DNA of 64,000 nt from DATLCF01 sp035526505 (GCA_035526505.1 DATLCF010000002.1:434001-498000); one strand, 5' to 3'; numbered from the stretch's first letter, positions 8,510 through 17,536 are shown. Numbers and translations are program-made. Notes: generated by a model not told the origin, from the letters alone.

Positions 8510-8887
8510 TTATGTCGTCATGGCGGGGTGGTGCTGCTTGGCGGTAAGCACAGCAGCCAAACCAACCAGCCCAGCCCCCAGGTGGAAAGCAATGTCAAAA
8601 CCAGTTAAGCCTGTAGGCAAGAGGCCCCAAAGTTTAGCATCAAGCAGGCCAAGCGCTCCAAGTCCCAGATACAGGACAGTAAAGGTCAGTAACGCGCTCC
8701 TAACAGCCTGGACGCTCTTAGTAAAGAATCCGGCATATATCAAAACCGCCGCCAAACCAACACGTAGGATGTCTAGCGCGATATCCACGTTCATTAGATT
8801 AAATAAATGTTCGCCACTGATGAATAATCCCGTGACTGCCAGCAAACCTACAACCACTGCAAAAATTTGTACAAGACGTTTTTCCAT
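8510..8887 (-). CDS. DUF4383-like four-helix membrane protein
   Basis: 125 residues with four hydrophobic segments: IFAVVVGLLAVTGLF, ILRVGLAAVLIYAGFF, LTFTVLYLGLGALGLL and IAFHLGAGLVGLAAVL. The layout and the DIAFHLGAGLVGL segment resemble DUF4383 proteins, which are of unknown function. ATG 8887 is preceded by AAGGAG. A promoter (TGTAAT with TTTACA upstream) lies at 8914-8943 on the same strand. Confidence 0.65.
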   Translation of the reverse strand: MEKRLVQIFAVVVGLLAVTGLFISGEHLFNLMNVDIALDILRVGLAAVLIYAGFFTKSVQAVRSALLTFTVLYLGLGALGLLDAKLWGLLPTGLTGFDIAFHLGAGLVGLAAVLTAKQHHPAMTT

Positions 8888-8913
8888 GGCGTTCTCCTTA
8901 ACTTATCGTAACG

Positions 8914-8943
8914 ATTACAGTATAGACATAGCCGGGTTGTAAA
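8914..8943 (-). promoter_or_regulatory. Promoter of the DUF4383-like gene
   Basis: Read on the minus strand: TTTACA (8938-8943), 18-nt spacer, TGTAAT (8914-8919). The leader is short and carries AAGGAG. Confidence 0.5.
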
Positions 8944-8978
8944 GCTGTGAGCGTTCTTACAGCAACGACGTAGTGTAA

Positions 8979-9548
8979 CTAACACGGCACAGCTGATATG
9001 GCTTGCGCGGCAACATTTTGCGTTACCATAACCTCGACTCTTGCAAAAGAAGGGGGTAAATGGCCGGGAGCGTTCTGGCGCAGCACAAGGCCGTCTTCTT
9101 GCAGCAAATAATATTGCACCACCTCCGGCATGGGGAGTACCGTGCGCCAATACAAGGCGGCTAAACGTCGGCATGTTGCTTGCGGGGCAGGGGCAGCAAG
9201 GGCTCGGGCCAGTGCATCGTATGCCTCCAGATCGCTCAGATAGGCAACGGCTGCGTTTACCTCAACAGCCAACACCACACGCCGTTCTGCAGCTGTCCAT
9301 TGCCGCATGGGAAGTACCTTGCCATGGCTTATGTCGTGCACCATACCATTCATTGCCAAGTACATATACAAGCATTTATTACGGCTCAAGCCCAAGGCAC
9401 TCACCCGGGCCGGCCGCACGCTATCCAGATAGTCATTGGCTTTAGCAATATCTTCATCCTGGCTGAGTGCACCCTGGGAGCCGTAGCGTAACCCATCCCG
9501 CAATACTGCTTTCACGGATTCAGGACTAAGCGTGTGGAACAATACCAT
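8979..9548 (-). CDS. Protein of unknown function with an ART-like N-terminal motif
   Basis: 189 residues, no membrane helix. The opening LFHTLSPESVKAVLRDGLR resembles the start of ADP-ribosyltransferase-like and DUF4433-type folds (Leu/Tyr-His-x-T/S followed by I-L-x-x-G-L), but the rest does not match a family I know. A -10 box (TATAAT, 9560-9565) lies 11 nt upstream of the ATG, so the leader would be about 4 nt. Two Cys near the end have no evident metal-site partners. Function is unassigned; the ART hint is weak. Confidence 0.6.
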   Translation of the reverse strand: MVLFHTLSPESVKAVLRDGLRYGSQGALSQDEDIAKANDYLDSVRPARVSALGLSRNKCLYMYLAMNGMVHDISHGKVLPMRQWTAAERRVVLAVEVNAAVAYLSDLEAYDALARALAAPAPQATCRRLAALYWRTVLPMPEVVQYYLLQEDGLVLRQNAPGHLPPSFARVEVMVTQNVAAQAISAVPC

Positions 9549-9662
9549 TGTGGTGCTTTATTATAGTGGATTATTTATACACCAAAATTACTAAACACGC
9601 GGCCTACGAGAGCTTTGCTGCACCGTACCTGCTTCGCGGGTTCAACTCGCCATAGCAAGCAA

Positions 9663-9705
9663 CCAAAGTAAAAGGCCCAACCTTCGGCTGAGCCTTTTAC
9701 TTTGG
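9663..9705 (-). terminator. Terminator downstream of tRNA-Glu
   Basis: A 14-bp perfect inverted repeat: 9663-9676 pairs with 9692-9705. On the minus strand the second arm contains TTTTACTTT. It begins within the encoded CCA end of the tRNA and would terminate its transcript. Confidence 0.75.
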
Positions 9706-9779
9706 TGACCCCTGCGGGATTCGAACCCGCGATCTTTTGGATGAGAACCAAATATCCTGGACCACTAGACGAAGGGGCC
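9703..9779 (-). tRNA. tRNA-Glu (anticodon CUC), CCA encoded
   Basis: On the minus strand the acceptor GGCCCCT pairs with AGGGGTC (one G-U), followed by discriminator A and a genome-encoded CCA. The D arm reads CGTCTAGTGG, typical of tRNA-Glu. The anticodon stem TTTGG/CCAAA holds the loop TTCTCAT, giving anticodon CTC. The T arm is CGGGTTCGAATCCCG. It decodes GAG. Confidence 0.96.
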
Positions 9780-9858
9780 GTGTTTTTAACCTGATAATCA
9801 TACCATAACAGGGGCGGATGTACAACGGGCGGGGTGGTGTAAGCACAAGCGGTGACGT

Positions 9859-9875
9859 ATACTATAACGCAAGCA
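9859..9875 (+). promoter_or_regulatory. -10 element of the second histidine kinase, leaderless arrangement
   Basis: TATAAC at 9863-9868 ends 6 nt before ATG 9875; an overlapping TATACT lies at 9859-9864. This fixes the start at 9875, although the frame is open further upstream. Confidence 0.5.
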
Positions 9876-11650
9876 TGGACTATTTCTTGCACCATGTTGC
9901 TAAGGTGTGGTATCGGCTCTATTACGGGTGGATGCTTGGGTTTAGTTTGGCCATAACTGCCGTATTTATTTATGGGCAGTTAGTACCCAGCTGGAATCAA
10001 TACATCAACCAATTCGGCCTGACCACCACAACTATGGTGCTGGTGGCTATCCATATAGCCTATAGCCTTACAGTCTACTGGATTGTGCAGCGTCGCAGCG
10101 GACCGTTGGCCGTCTTTACTGGTGCCATGCTGTTTTCGCTGGTGCTATTAAGTGGTATGAGCCAGACCGATTTGGGCAGCTATGGGGCGGTATATCTTGC
10201 GGCCTGGCTGGCCATGGCGGCATTTGGCGGTATATTCGGGCTGCCGATTGTGCTTGGATCGGTATTTTTAACTTCCGTATACACACTGTTTCAAAGCGAT
10301 TTCCAATTTGACTGGTTGCGTGATGTAGGCTGGCTGCTTATTGCCGCCGAAGCAGCCTTTGCACTAGGCTGCTATTTGTTTTGGCGCCGACAATATGTAG
10401 AAACCCAAACCCAGCAGCTTACCCAGCTGTCCGGCCAGCTGCAAAGCAGACAGCAGCAGTCGGAAATTCTTATCCAGTCCATTGCCGACGGCGTGATTGT
10501 TATTAACACCGAAGGACGCATTAGTCTGATTAACCCGGCTGCAGCTGCAATGACCAACTGGCCAGCTAACGAAGCCACCGGGGTTGATGCCCAGCTGGTG
10601 GTTAAGCTAACCAAAGAAAATGGGGAACCACTGCCTAAGGAGCAAGACCCCTTTGCCCTGGCGCTTACCCAACGGCAACATATGAGCCTACCGCTGCAGC
10701 TTACCGGCCGCAACGGCAAAAAAATGATTATTTCACTAGTGGTATCGCCCATTATATTGCCGGCCAACCAGGCGCTGGCCGGGGCAGTAGCGGTTATGCG
10801 CGACATTAGCGAACAGCACGCAGTCGAAAAACAACGGGCTGACTTTATTAGCACCGCTGCGCACGAAATGCGCACGCCGGTGGCAGCCATAGAGGGGTAT
10901 CTGGCATTGGCGCTAAACGAAAAGGTCAGCACCATCGACGGGCGGGCAAGGGGCTTTCTGGAAAAAGCCCACACCAGCACGCAGCACCTGGGCAAACTGT
11001 TCCAAGATTTGCTTACCTCCAGCAAGGCCGAAGACGGCCGGCTCAGCAACCATCCGGCGCTGGTAGAAATGGGCACCTTTATGCAGCAACTAACAGACGA
11101 CCTAAAAATCGCCGCCCAAAAGAAAGGATTGTTTGCCGAATTTTTGGTAGGCTCGTCGGGCGAAACCATCGACGCCACCAGCAAAGACGTCGGATCCGCC
11201 CACATGATCAAGCCGCTGTACTACGTATATGTTGACCCCGACCGCATTCGCGAGGTCATTACTAATCTGTTCGATAATGCTGTCAAATATACCGACCAAG
11301 GCAAAATATCCATAGGGCTCACTGGCAACACCGAAGTGGTACAGATGTATGTGCGCGACACCGGCCCGGGTATTCCGCCCGACGACATCCCGCACTTATT
11401 CCAAAAATTCTACCGGGTCGACAATTCGGCCACGCGCACCATTGGCGGTACAGGCTTGGGCCTGTTTATTTGCCGCAAGATTGTCGAGCTGTACCAGGGA
11501 CGCATTTGGGTGGAAAGCGAGCTAAATAAGGGCAGCACCTTCTTTATTAATCTGCCGCGCTTAAGCACTGCGCGGGCCACCGAACTGCAAGCCGCCCAGC
11601 AGGCTGCAACTACCGTGCCTATGCCAACGGGCAGCACCAGAACAGCCTAA
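9875..11650 (+). CDS. Multi-pass membrane sensor histidine kinase with PAS domain
   Basis: 591 residues. About six hydrophobic helices fill residues 10-175, followed by a Gln-rich coiled coil, a PAS domain starting at ILIQSIADGVIVIN, then HisKA with AAHEMRTPVAA (His330). HATPase_c has NLFDNAVKYT, DTGPGIP and GTGLGLFICRK. All catalytic motifs are intact. Upstream frame extension to 9818 is unlikely because the -10 box overlaps it. It is followed by an ABC exporter and a receiver gene on the same strand, which may be its partners. Confidence 0.9.
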   Translation: MDYFLHHVAKVWYRLYYGWMLGFSLAITAVFIYGQLVPSWNQYINQFGLTTTTMVLVAIHIAYSLTVYWIVQRRSGPLAVFTGAMLFSLVLLSGMSQTDLGSYGAVYLAAWLAMAAFGGIFGLPIVLGSVFLTSVYTLFQSDFQFDWLRDVGWLLIAAEAAFALGCYLFWRRQYVETQTQQLTQLSGQLQSRQQQSEILIQSIADGVIVINTEGRISLINPAAAAMTNWPANEATGVDAQLVVKLTKENGEPLPKEQDPFALALTQRQHMSLPLQLTGRNGKKMIISLVVSPIILPANQALAGAVAVMRDISEQHAVEKQRADFISTAAHEMRTPVAAIEGYLALALNEKVSTIDGRARGFLEKAHTSTQHLGKLFQDLLTSSKAEDGRLSNHPALVEMGTFMQQLTDDLKIAAQKKGLFAEFLVGSSGETIDATSKDVGSAHMIKPLYYVYVDPDRIREVITNLFDNAVKYTDQGKISIGLTGNTEVVQMYVRDTGPGIPPDDIPHLFQKFYRVDNSATRTIGGTGLGLFICRKIVELYQGRIWVESELNKGSTFFINLPRLSTARATELQAAQQAATTVPMPTGSTRTA

Positions 11651-11659
11651 AAAGCTGTA

Positions 11660-11695
11660 TAGACAGCGACTGCCTTGCTGCCTATACTCATATGG
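11660..11695 (+). promoter_or_regulatory. Promoter of the ABC exporter, TSS at a GTG codon
   Basis: TAGACA (11660-11665), 17-nt spacer, TATACT (11683-11688). The predicted start of transcription is 11695, which is the G of an in-frame GTG directly after the ATG at 11692. Confidence 0.6.
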
Positions 11696-12615
11696 TGGCC
11701 GAAACCATTTTATCTGTAAAAAACCTGGTTAAAGATTACGATGCCTATCGGGCAGTTGACCATGTATCGTTTACGATCCAAAAAGGTCAGGTGCTGGGAC
11801 TGCTGGGCCCCAACGGCGCCGGCAAGTCCACAACCATCCAAATGCTTATGGGCGTAACCACGCCAACTGCCGGTACTATTCGTTATTTTGGCACCGATTT
11901 TAGCAAACACCGCCAGGCCTGTTTGCAGCGCATTAACTATGCATCTGCCTACAACTGGCTCCAGCAACGCATTACCGTCAAAGAAAATCTGTCGGTTTTT
12001 GCCAAGCTGTATGGGCTGTCCAAGCCGACGCAAAAAATTGCCGAGCTGCTGGAGTATTTCGAAATAGGCCGCCTGGCAAATCACCGGTATCGGCAACTGT
12101 CGGCAGGCGAGCGTACCCGCGTAAATCTGGTAAAAGCACTGTTGAATGACCCTGAGCTCATCCTTATGGACGAGCCCACAGCTTCACTGGACCCCGACAT
12201 TGCAGATAAAACACTGCGACTTATTGAACGCCTGCGTACGGAGCGTAATCTTTCCATTTTGTTCACCAGCCACAATATGGCCGAGGTGGAACGCATCTGC
12301 AACGAGGTTATCTTTTTGGATAAAGGCAAGATTGTTAGCAGCGATACTCCACACAACCACACCAAGCAGCTAGAGGAGGTGATGATTACCATTCGCTTTG
12401 GCGGCAAACAACAAGCAGTACAGGCCGTGCTGGAAGAGCACAAGGCAAGTCACTCATTCCCCCAAAGCCATACAGCTACTATCAACACCGTTGCCGACCA
12501 AGTGGGGCTACTCATAAGTGCACTGGGTGCCAAAGGTATCCGTATGCATGATATAGAAGTCCAAAAGCCCACACTGGAAGATGTCTTTTTGGAAATTGCC
12601 CGGAGAAAACAATGA
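11695..12615 (+). CDS. ABC-2 type exporter, ATP-binding protein
   Basis: 306 residues counted from GTG 11695; the adjacent in-frame ATG 11692 is the alternative start but would lie upstream of the predicted transcript. Nucleotide-binding domain with Walker A GPNGAGKST, ABC signature LSAGERTRVN, Walker B LILMDEPTASLD and switch His in TSHNM. The C-terminal region after residue 215 is the extension seen in drug or polysaccharide exporter ATPases (DrrA-like). It overlaps the permease gene by 4 nt (ATGA), indicating coupled translation. The substrate is unknown. Confidence 0.92.
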   Translation: MAETILSVKNLVKDYDAYRAVDHVSFTIQKGQVLGLLGPNGAGKSTTIQMLMGVTTPTAGTIRYFGTDFSKHRQACLQRINYASAYNWLQQRITVKENLSVFAKLYGLSKPTQKIAELLEYFEIGRLANHRYRQLSAGERTRVNLVKALLNDPELILMDEPTASLDPDIADKTLRLIERLRTERNLSILFTSHNMAEVERICNEVIFLDKGKIVSSDTPHNHTKQLEEVMITIRFGGKQQAVQAVLEEHKASHSFPQSHTATINTVADQVGLLISALGAKGIRMHDIEVQKPTLEDVFLEIARRKQ

Positions 12616-13412
12616 GCGTACAAACATCGTTGGGCCGTATGTACGGCCTCATCCTGCAAGAGCTATGTATTACCATGCGCTCGCTGGAAATCTTTATGGA
12701 CATTTTGTTTTTCCCCATGATGAATGTCATTTTGTTTGGCTTAATTACACAGTTTGTAGGCAACGTGCATGCCGCCACCAACGGACAGTACCTTATTTTG
12801 GGCATACTGTTGTGGGAGATTGTGGCCATTAACCAATACAACGTTACGGTTAGTAGCCTGTGGAGTGTGTGGTCGCACAACCTGACCAACATTTTTATGG
12901 CACCTATTTCGATCATAGAATATCTAGGCGCACACGTAATTGCCGCGTTTTTGCGAACGGTATTTGTAGTGACACTGCTGGCCATTGGCACCTACTTCTT
13001 TTTCGGCTTCAATTTGTTGAGCGTAGGGCTGGTGAACGCCTTGCTGTTCTTTATTAATTTGTCTATTTTTGCGTGGTGGATCGGTATTATGCTCTTAGGC
13101 CTTATTTTTCGGTACGGCACGCGCATACAGGCTATTGCGTGGGGGACTATTTTCTTTTTCCAGCCGCTGACCGCGTCGTTTTTCCCGGTTACCGTGCTGC
13201 CAGGCTTTTTGCAGGCAGTGGCTTACGCCTTGCCCGGCACTTATGTGTTTGAAGCCGGCCGACAAGCGCTGACGCACGGCGGCATTAATTGGCGGTATCA
13301 CGGCATAGCCTTTGCACTCAATGTAGGATATATGGCGCTTGCCGCCTTAGTGTTCTACGGCCTGTTCCAGCGCTCTAAACAAACAGGGCAGTTTGCCCGC
13401 AACGACCTGTAG
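12612..13412 (+). CDS. ABC-2 type exporter, permease
   Basis: 266 residues with six membrane helices in the ABC-2 layout. After an amphipathic N-terminus come FFPMMNVILFGLI, a polar loop with HNLTNIFMAPIS (the coupling-helix region), then AAFLRTVFVVTLLAIG and helices ending in YMALAALVFYGLF. It pairs with the overlapping ATPase gene. The transported molecule cannot be inferred. Confidence 0.88.
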   Translation: MSVQTSLGRMYGLILQELCITMRSLEIFMDILFFPMMNVILFGLITQFVGNVHAATNGQYLILGILLWEIVAINQYNVTVSSLWSVWSHNLTNIFMAPISIIEYLGAHVIAAFLRTVFVVTLLAIGTYFFFGFNLLSVGLVNALLFFINLSIFAWWIGIMLLGLIFRYGTRIQAIAWGTIFFFQPLTASFFPVTVLPGFLQAVAYALPGTYVFEAGRQALTHGGINWRYHGIAFALNVGYMALAALVFYGLFQRSKQTGQFARNDL

Positions 13413-13483
13413 CGTTTGCGTATAGACATGTTACAATGAAACAAAGATAAGCATAGGCGTTACAAAACAGGGGTAGCAATACA

Positions 13484-14767
13484 ATGGCGAAAATTCTGCT
13501 AGTCGAAGACGACAATAACCTGCGCGAGATTTACGAAGCACGGCTGCAGGCCGAAGGGTACACCATTGTGTCTGCCAGCGACGGGGAAGAGGCCCTGGTA
13601 GTTGCCAAAAAGGAACGCCCCGACCTGATTATTTCCGACGTTATGATGCCGCGCATTAGCGGCTTCGAAATGCTGGACATTTTACGCAATACCAACGAGC
13701 TTAAAAACGTCAAGATTATTATGCTAACCGCCCTGGGGCAGGCCGAAGACAAAACACGCGCCGACAAACTAGGTGCCGACCGCTATCTGGTCAAATCGCA
13801 GGTAACGCTAGAAGACATCGTGAAAGGGGCCCAAGAGCTATTGGCTGGTGATGCCACTACCGCGCCGGCCGCTCCTCAACCGGCTGCCGCAATCCCGGCT
13901 GCCGCTGCCGCCAATGCGCCCATCCCCGTAGTGCCAGCAACGCCACCAGCCCCAGTAGTAACACCTGTCGCGCCTGCGCCGCAGCCGGCTGCTCCTGCTC
14001 CAGCAACTCCCACACCGCAACCAGCCCCGGCTGTGCCACCTGTGACCCCACCTGCACCTACGCCAGCACCGGCGCCACCAGCCCCCGAGCCGGCAATACC
14101 CGCAGCGCCATCGCAGCCACCAGCCGCACCGGCGGCCTCCACGCCGGCGCCACCAGCTACCCAGGCCGTGCAATCCACCAAGGCCAGCGAAGAAGCAGCT
14201 ATGAAAGCCAAAATAGACAGCTTTTTACAACAGGCAACGCCACCAGCCCCTGCAGCGTCCAGCACCCCCTCTGCGCCACCAACCGCCGGTACAGCCCAAA
14301 CCAAAAGCCGCGATCAGCTTGTGGCCGATGCAGTAAAAGATCTGGAATCTACCACGCAAACCGATACAGCCGCTGAACCACCGGCAGCAGCAACATCCCC
14401 AGTCGAATCTACACCCACCCCAGCACCCGAACCCCAAACCCCGCCCACCCCGGAACCAGCAACCAGCGATAACGTAGTTGTGGCCCACAAAAAAATTATC
14501 AAACCCCTGGAAGGGGCTGTCAAAAGCGCGCCCAACCTAGACGAACTGCTTGCTAAAGAAGGTATCGCAACCGATGACACCCCCAGCGGTGCGCCAGCAC
14601 CCACGCCCAGCCAAGCAGCCGCCCCGCCCCCAACACCGGCGCCACTACCGCCCCCAGCCGGCAACACCGCAGGCGACGAACGGTTCACACCGCCGCACCC
14701 CCCAGGCCATGTCATTAGCCCCAACAACAGTAATGGCAATGTCGATCCCAACAGCATTGCCCTGTAG
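13484..14767 (+). CDS. Receiver domain fused to a long Pro/Ala-rich tail
   Basis: 427 residues. Residues 1-122 are a complete receiver: VEDD pocket, Asp52 in LIISDVMMP, Thr in IIMLTA and Lys in YLVKSQ. The remaining 300 residues are low-complexity, dominated by Pro and Ala with Thr, Gln and Glu, interrupted by short charged helices (around KASEEAAMKAKIDSFLQQ, RDQLVADAVKDLES, NLDELLAKEG). No DNA-binding or enzymatic output is visible. AGGGG lies about 10 nt before ATG 13484. The receiver is closely similar to the one at 58637-59026. Confidence 0.9.
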   Translation: MAKILLVEDDNNLREIYEARLQAEGYTIVSASDGEEALVVAKKERPDLIISDVMMPRISGFEMLDILRNTNELKNVKIIMLTALGQAEDKTRADKLGADRYLVKSQVTLEDIVKGAQELLAGDATTAPAAPQPAAAIPAAAAANAPIPVVPATPPAPVVTPVAPAPQPAAPAPATPTPQPAPAVPPVTPPAPTPAPAPPAPEPAIPAAPSQPPAAPAASTPAPPATQAVQSTKASEEAAMKAKIDSFLQQATPPAPAASSTPSAPPTAGTAQTKSRDQLVADAVKDLESTTQTDTAAEPPAAATSPVESTPTPAPEPQTPPTPEPATSDNVVVAHKKIIKPLEGAVKSAPNLDELLAKEGIATDDTPSGAPAPTPSQAAAPPPTPAPLPPPAGNTAGDERFTPPHPPGHVISPNNSNGNVDPNSIAL

Positions 14768-14775
14768 GTAACTTG

Positions 14776-15438
14776 GTGCGGATAAATCGCTTTATTGCCG
14801 TTGCCAGCGGCTTGTCGCGCCGCGCCGCCGACCAGGCTATTGCCGATAGCCGGGTGCTGGTAAATGGCCAGCCGCCGTCCATGGGGCAGGACGTTACCGC
14901 CACCGACCACGTAACGCTCGACAACCAGCCTTTACGCGCCACCAGCCCCACCCAAACTATCCTGTTGAATAAGCCGGTCGGGTATGTGGTTAGCCGCAAC
15001 GGACAGGGCAGCAAGACCATATACGACCTCCTGCCACCCGAATTACACAACCTTAAGCCAATTGGCCGTCTAGACAAAGACTCTTCGGGGCTATTACTGC
15101 TAACGAACGATGGGCAACTCGCCCAACAGCTTACCCATCCGCGTTTCCAAAAACGCAAGGTGTACGAAATAACACTCGATAAACCATTACAACCACTGCA
15201 CAGGCAAATGATCAGCGAATTCGGTATCGATCTGGCCGACGGCAAAAGCAAACTGGCACTAGAACGCCTGCACGAGGGCAATGAGCATGCCTGGCGGGTA
15301 ATTATGCACGAGGGCCGCAATCGCCAAATACGCCGCACGTTTGCAGCCTTAGGATACGCCGTAACCACCCTTAATCGCACTATATTCAGTAAATATGAGC
15401 TTGCCGCAGTGCCATTAGGGGGCTACCAGGTGGTATAG
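14776..15438 (+). CDS. RsuA/RluB-family rRNA pseudouridine synthase
   Basis: About 220 residues. An N-terminal S4 RNA-binding domain (RINRFIAVASGLSRRAADQAI) is followed by the synthase domain with the catalytic motif GRLDKDSSGLLLLTNDG (Asp of GRLD) and RNRQIRRTFAALG near the end. The subgroup (RsuA for 16S, RluB/E for 23S) cannot be fixed by eye. GTG 14776 has AGGT about 6 nt upstream; TTG 14773 is an alternative. Its 3' end overlaps the end of the convergent gene by 53 nt. Confidence 0.9.
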   Translation: MRINRFIAVASGLSRRAADQAIADSRVLVNGQPPSMGQDVTATDHVTLDNQPLRATSPTQTILLNKPVGYVVSRNGQGSKTIYDLLPPELHNLKPIGRLDKDSSGLLLLTNDGQLAQQLTHPRFQKRKVYEITLDKPLQPLHRQMISEFGIDLADGKSKLALERLHEGNEHAWRVIMHEGRNRQIRRTFAALGYAVTTLNRTIFSKYELAAVPLGGYQVV

Positions 15439-16084
15439 GAACGGCTGTTTCAATAAGTCCCTGCAAATCCGCATGATATCCCTGGTGATCACGTGCCAAT
15501 TCCTCTAAATATGTAACTGCCTGATTACCGTTTACCACTTCTTCTAGTGACGCATTGAGCGGCCCCCACGGATCATGTACTACTGCAGGCGAGGAATCAT
15601 CTGGTCGCTGGCGCGACCGAACGGCATAATTATAGCGAGTCGTATTGGCTTCCACTATTTCCCAAAAAACTTCCTTCTGTTCTGTGGATAGGGGCAATTC
15701 TTCTGGACTATGACTATTTTGCGCCAAAAGGGTAAGCAGATGTTGCGTTTCTCCTGCTTTCACACCGTTAATCATGCCAGCAATTTTTACAACTACCTGT
15801 TCCAATTTGTTGGTTTCCGGGTCGCGTTGCTGGCATAATACCGGTGGCCATGCATACGCGTGGCCCCTCGAGACAACCGGCATACCCAAACGATAGCGGA
15901 GCGTAGCTTGTAGCTCCCGCCAGCTTTCCTGTACTGGTGGATAGATAAGACTTTCGAATAGGTCGACCGCCAATGCACTGCGATGTTCTGCAAGGTGTAC
16001 TACTTCGGCGAGGCCATGCGTATTAGCTACGGGCGGCGCAGCAGAGCGTCTTTCCGAGTCAAAGCGTATGAGTTTGCCAGCCAT
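15386..16084 (-). CDS. Protein of unknown function
   Basis: 232 residues, soluble, no recognised motif. The N-terminus is basic; the middle is helical with EVFWEIVEANTTRYNYAVRSRQR. Upstream on the minus strand lie two TTGACA boxes 9 nt apart (between 16122 and 16141) and an AGGA before ATG 16084, so expression looks real. The convergent 53-nt overlap with the pseudouridine synthase gene is unusual in this otherwise compact region. Confidence 0.65.
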   Translation of the reverse strand: MAGKLIRFDSERRSAAPPVANTHGLAEVVHLAEHRSALAVDLFESLIYPPVQESWRELQATLRYRLGMPVVSRGHAYAWPPVLCQQRDPETNKLEQVVVKIAGMINGVKAGETQHLLTLLAQNSHSPEELPLSTEQKEVFWEIVEANTTRYNYAVRSRQRPDDSSPAVVHDPWGPLNASLEEVVNGNQAVTYLEELARDHQGYHADLQGLIETAVPIPPGSPLMALRQAHIY

Positions 16085-16159
16085 GCGTATATTCCTGTTC
16101 TAAACGTAGCATCGCATAATAAACATGTCAATGTGTCAACAATTTACACCTTAAGATGT

Positions 16160-16174
16160 TATAATGGTATCTAA
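16160..16174 (+). promoter_or_regulatory. -10 element of der, leaderless arrangement
   Basis: TATAAT at 16160-16165, 8 nt, ATG 16174. A partial -35 (TCAACA, 16136-16141) is 18 nt upstream. No Shine-Dalgarno sequence is present. Confidence 0.6.
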
Positions 16175-17526
16175 TGCCACATAAAAAATTACCGATTATA
16201 GCTATTGTAGGCCGGGCCAACGTGGGCAAGTCCAGCTTGTTCAATGCCATTTTGGATCGGCGGGAGGCTATTGTAGCGCGCGAGGCCGGTACCACGCGCG
16301 ACAGTATTACAGCCAAAGCCAGCTGGAACGGCCAGGATTTTTGGCTGGTAGACACCGCCGGTGTTAAAGATGCCGAAGACGAATTTGAATTTACCATTCA
16401 GGAACAAATCCAGCAGGCTGCCGACAGCGCCGATGTTATTTGGGTTGTGGTAGAAGCCAACCTGCCAGTAACCGAAGAAGACCGCCGGGTAGCCAAAATG
16501 GCGCTTAAGAGCCGCAAGCCAGTATTTTTGGTAGTTAACAAAATAGACAAAGCCCGCGGTGAACTACCCCTGTTTGAACGCCTGGGTATTAAGTCCATTA
16601 TCCAAACCAGCACCACCCAGGGCCGGGGTATCAGTGAGCTGCTGGACACTTTAGTTGAAAAAATCCCGCCCGCAACGCTGCGCGAAGACGACAACCGTTT
16701 GCACATTGCGCTATTGGGCCGCCCCAACGTGGGCAAGTCCAACCTATTTAACTCTCTAGCCAAAAAGCAGCAAGCCATTGTGGCCGATGTGGCCGGTACC
16801 ACGCGCGACATCAACCGGGCTGTAGTACGATTCCAGGGCAGGGAAATCGAGCTTATGGACACCGCCGGTATCCGCCGCCCCGGCAAGATCGGGCAGGGGA
16901 TAGAGCACTTCAGCGTCGTACGCAGTCTAAGCGCCATCGAACAAGCCGATGTTTGCCTATTGCTTATGGACGTTAACGAACTAAACGTAGCGCTCGACCA
17001 AAAAATCGCCGGCATGATTAAAGAGGCAGGCAAGGGGCTCATCCTAGTTATCAGCAAGTGGGATGCAGCCGAAGGCAAAGATGCATTTACGCGCGACGCT
17101 ATCGCCCCCCAAATTGCCCACACCTACGACTTTGTCCCATGGGCGCCGCTGATCCTTACCAGCGCCGTTACCGGCCAAAACGTAACCAAGCTATTCGAGC
17201 TTGCACTAGAAATTGATGAGCAGCGCAACAAGCGTATCACCACCCGCGAACTCAACCAGTGGCTGCGCCAAACCGTTGACAAACACCCGCCGGCCGGCCT
17301 CAAAAACCGCGCCCCCAAGCTAAACTATATTGTCCAAGAAGATGACAATCCCATCCCGGCATTCAAAGTATTCGGCAGCCACACCAAGTTCCTGCACTGG
17401 AGCTACAAACGCTTTATGGAACGCGAACTGCGCCAAAAATACGGCTACAACGGCACACCAGTCCAGTTCTGGTTTATCGAAAAACACGAAACCCACAAAC
17501 ACGGCCGCAGTCCCACCAAAGACTAG
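16174..17526 (+). CDS. der: Ribosome biogenesis GTPase Der
   Basis: 450 residues with two tandem G domains and a KH-like C-terminus, the arrangement unique to Der/EngA. First P-loop GRANVGKSSL with DTAG and NKID; second P-loop GRPNVGKSNL with DTAG and SKWD. The KH-like end includes APKLNYIVQEDDNPIPAF and the usual basic tail. Der binds the 50S subunit and is needed for its late assembly. Length is normal. The start is fixed by the -10 box 8 nt upstream. Confidence 0.97.
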   Translation: MPHKKLPIIAIVGRANVGKSSLFNAILDRREAIVAREAGTTRDSITAKASWNGQDFWLVDTAGVKDAEDEFEFTIQEQIQQAADSADVIWVVVEANLPVTEEDRRVAKMALKSRKPVFLVVNKIDKARGELPLFERLGIKSIIQTSTTQGRGISELLDTLVEKIPPATLREDDNRLHIALLGRPNVGKSNLFNSLAKKQQAIVADVAGTTRDINRAVVRFQGREIELMDTAGIRRPGKIGQGIEHFSVVRSLSAIEQADVCLLLMDVNELNVALDQKIAGMIKEAGKGLILVISKWDAAEGKDAFTRDAIAPQIAHTYDFVPWAPLILTSAVTGQNVTKLFELALEIDEQRNKRITTRELNQWLRQTVDKHPPAGLKNRAPKLNYIVQEDDNPIPAFKVFGSHTKFLHWSYKRFMERELRQKYGYNGTPVQFWFIEKHETHKHGRSPTKD

Positions 17527-17536
17527 AACTTTACGT

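Noticed and set aside
9575..9895. Minus-strand ORF across the tRNA-Glu gene
   Set aside because: It covers a tRNA and its terminator; the peptide has no domain.
13838..14488. Gly/Trp/Arg-rich minus-strand ORFs opposite the Pro/Ala-rich tail
   Set aside because: They are the reverse complement of GC-rich Pro/Ala codons; the plus-strand receiver continues in frame and explains the region.
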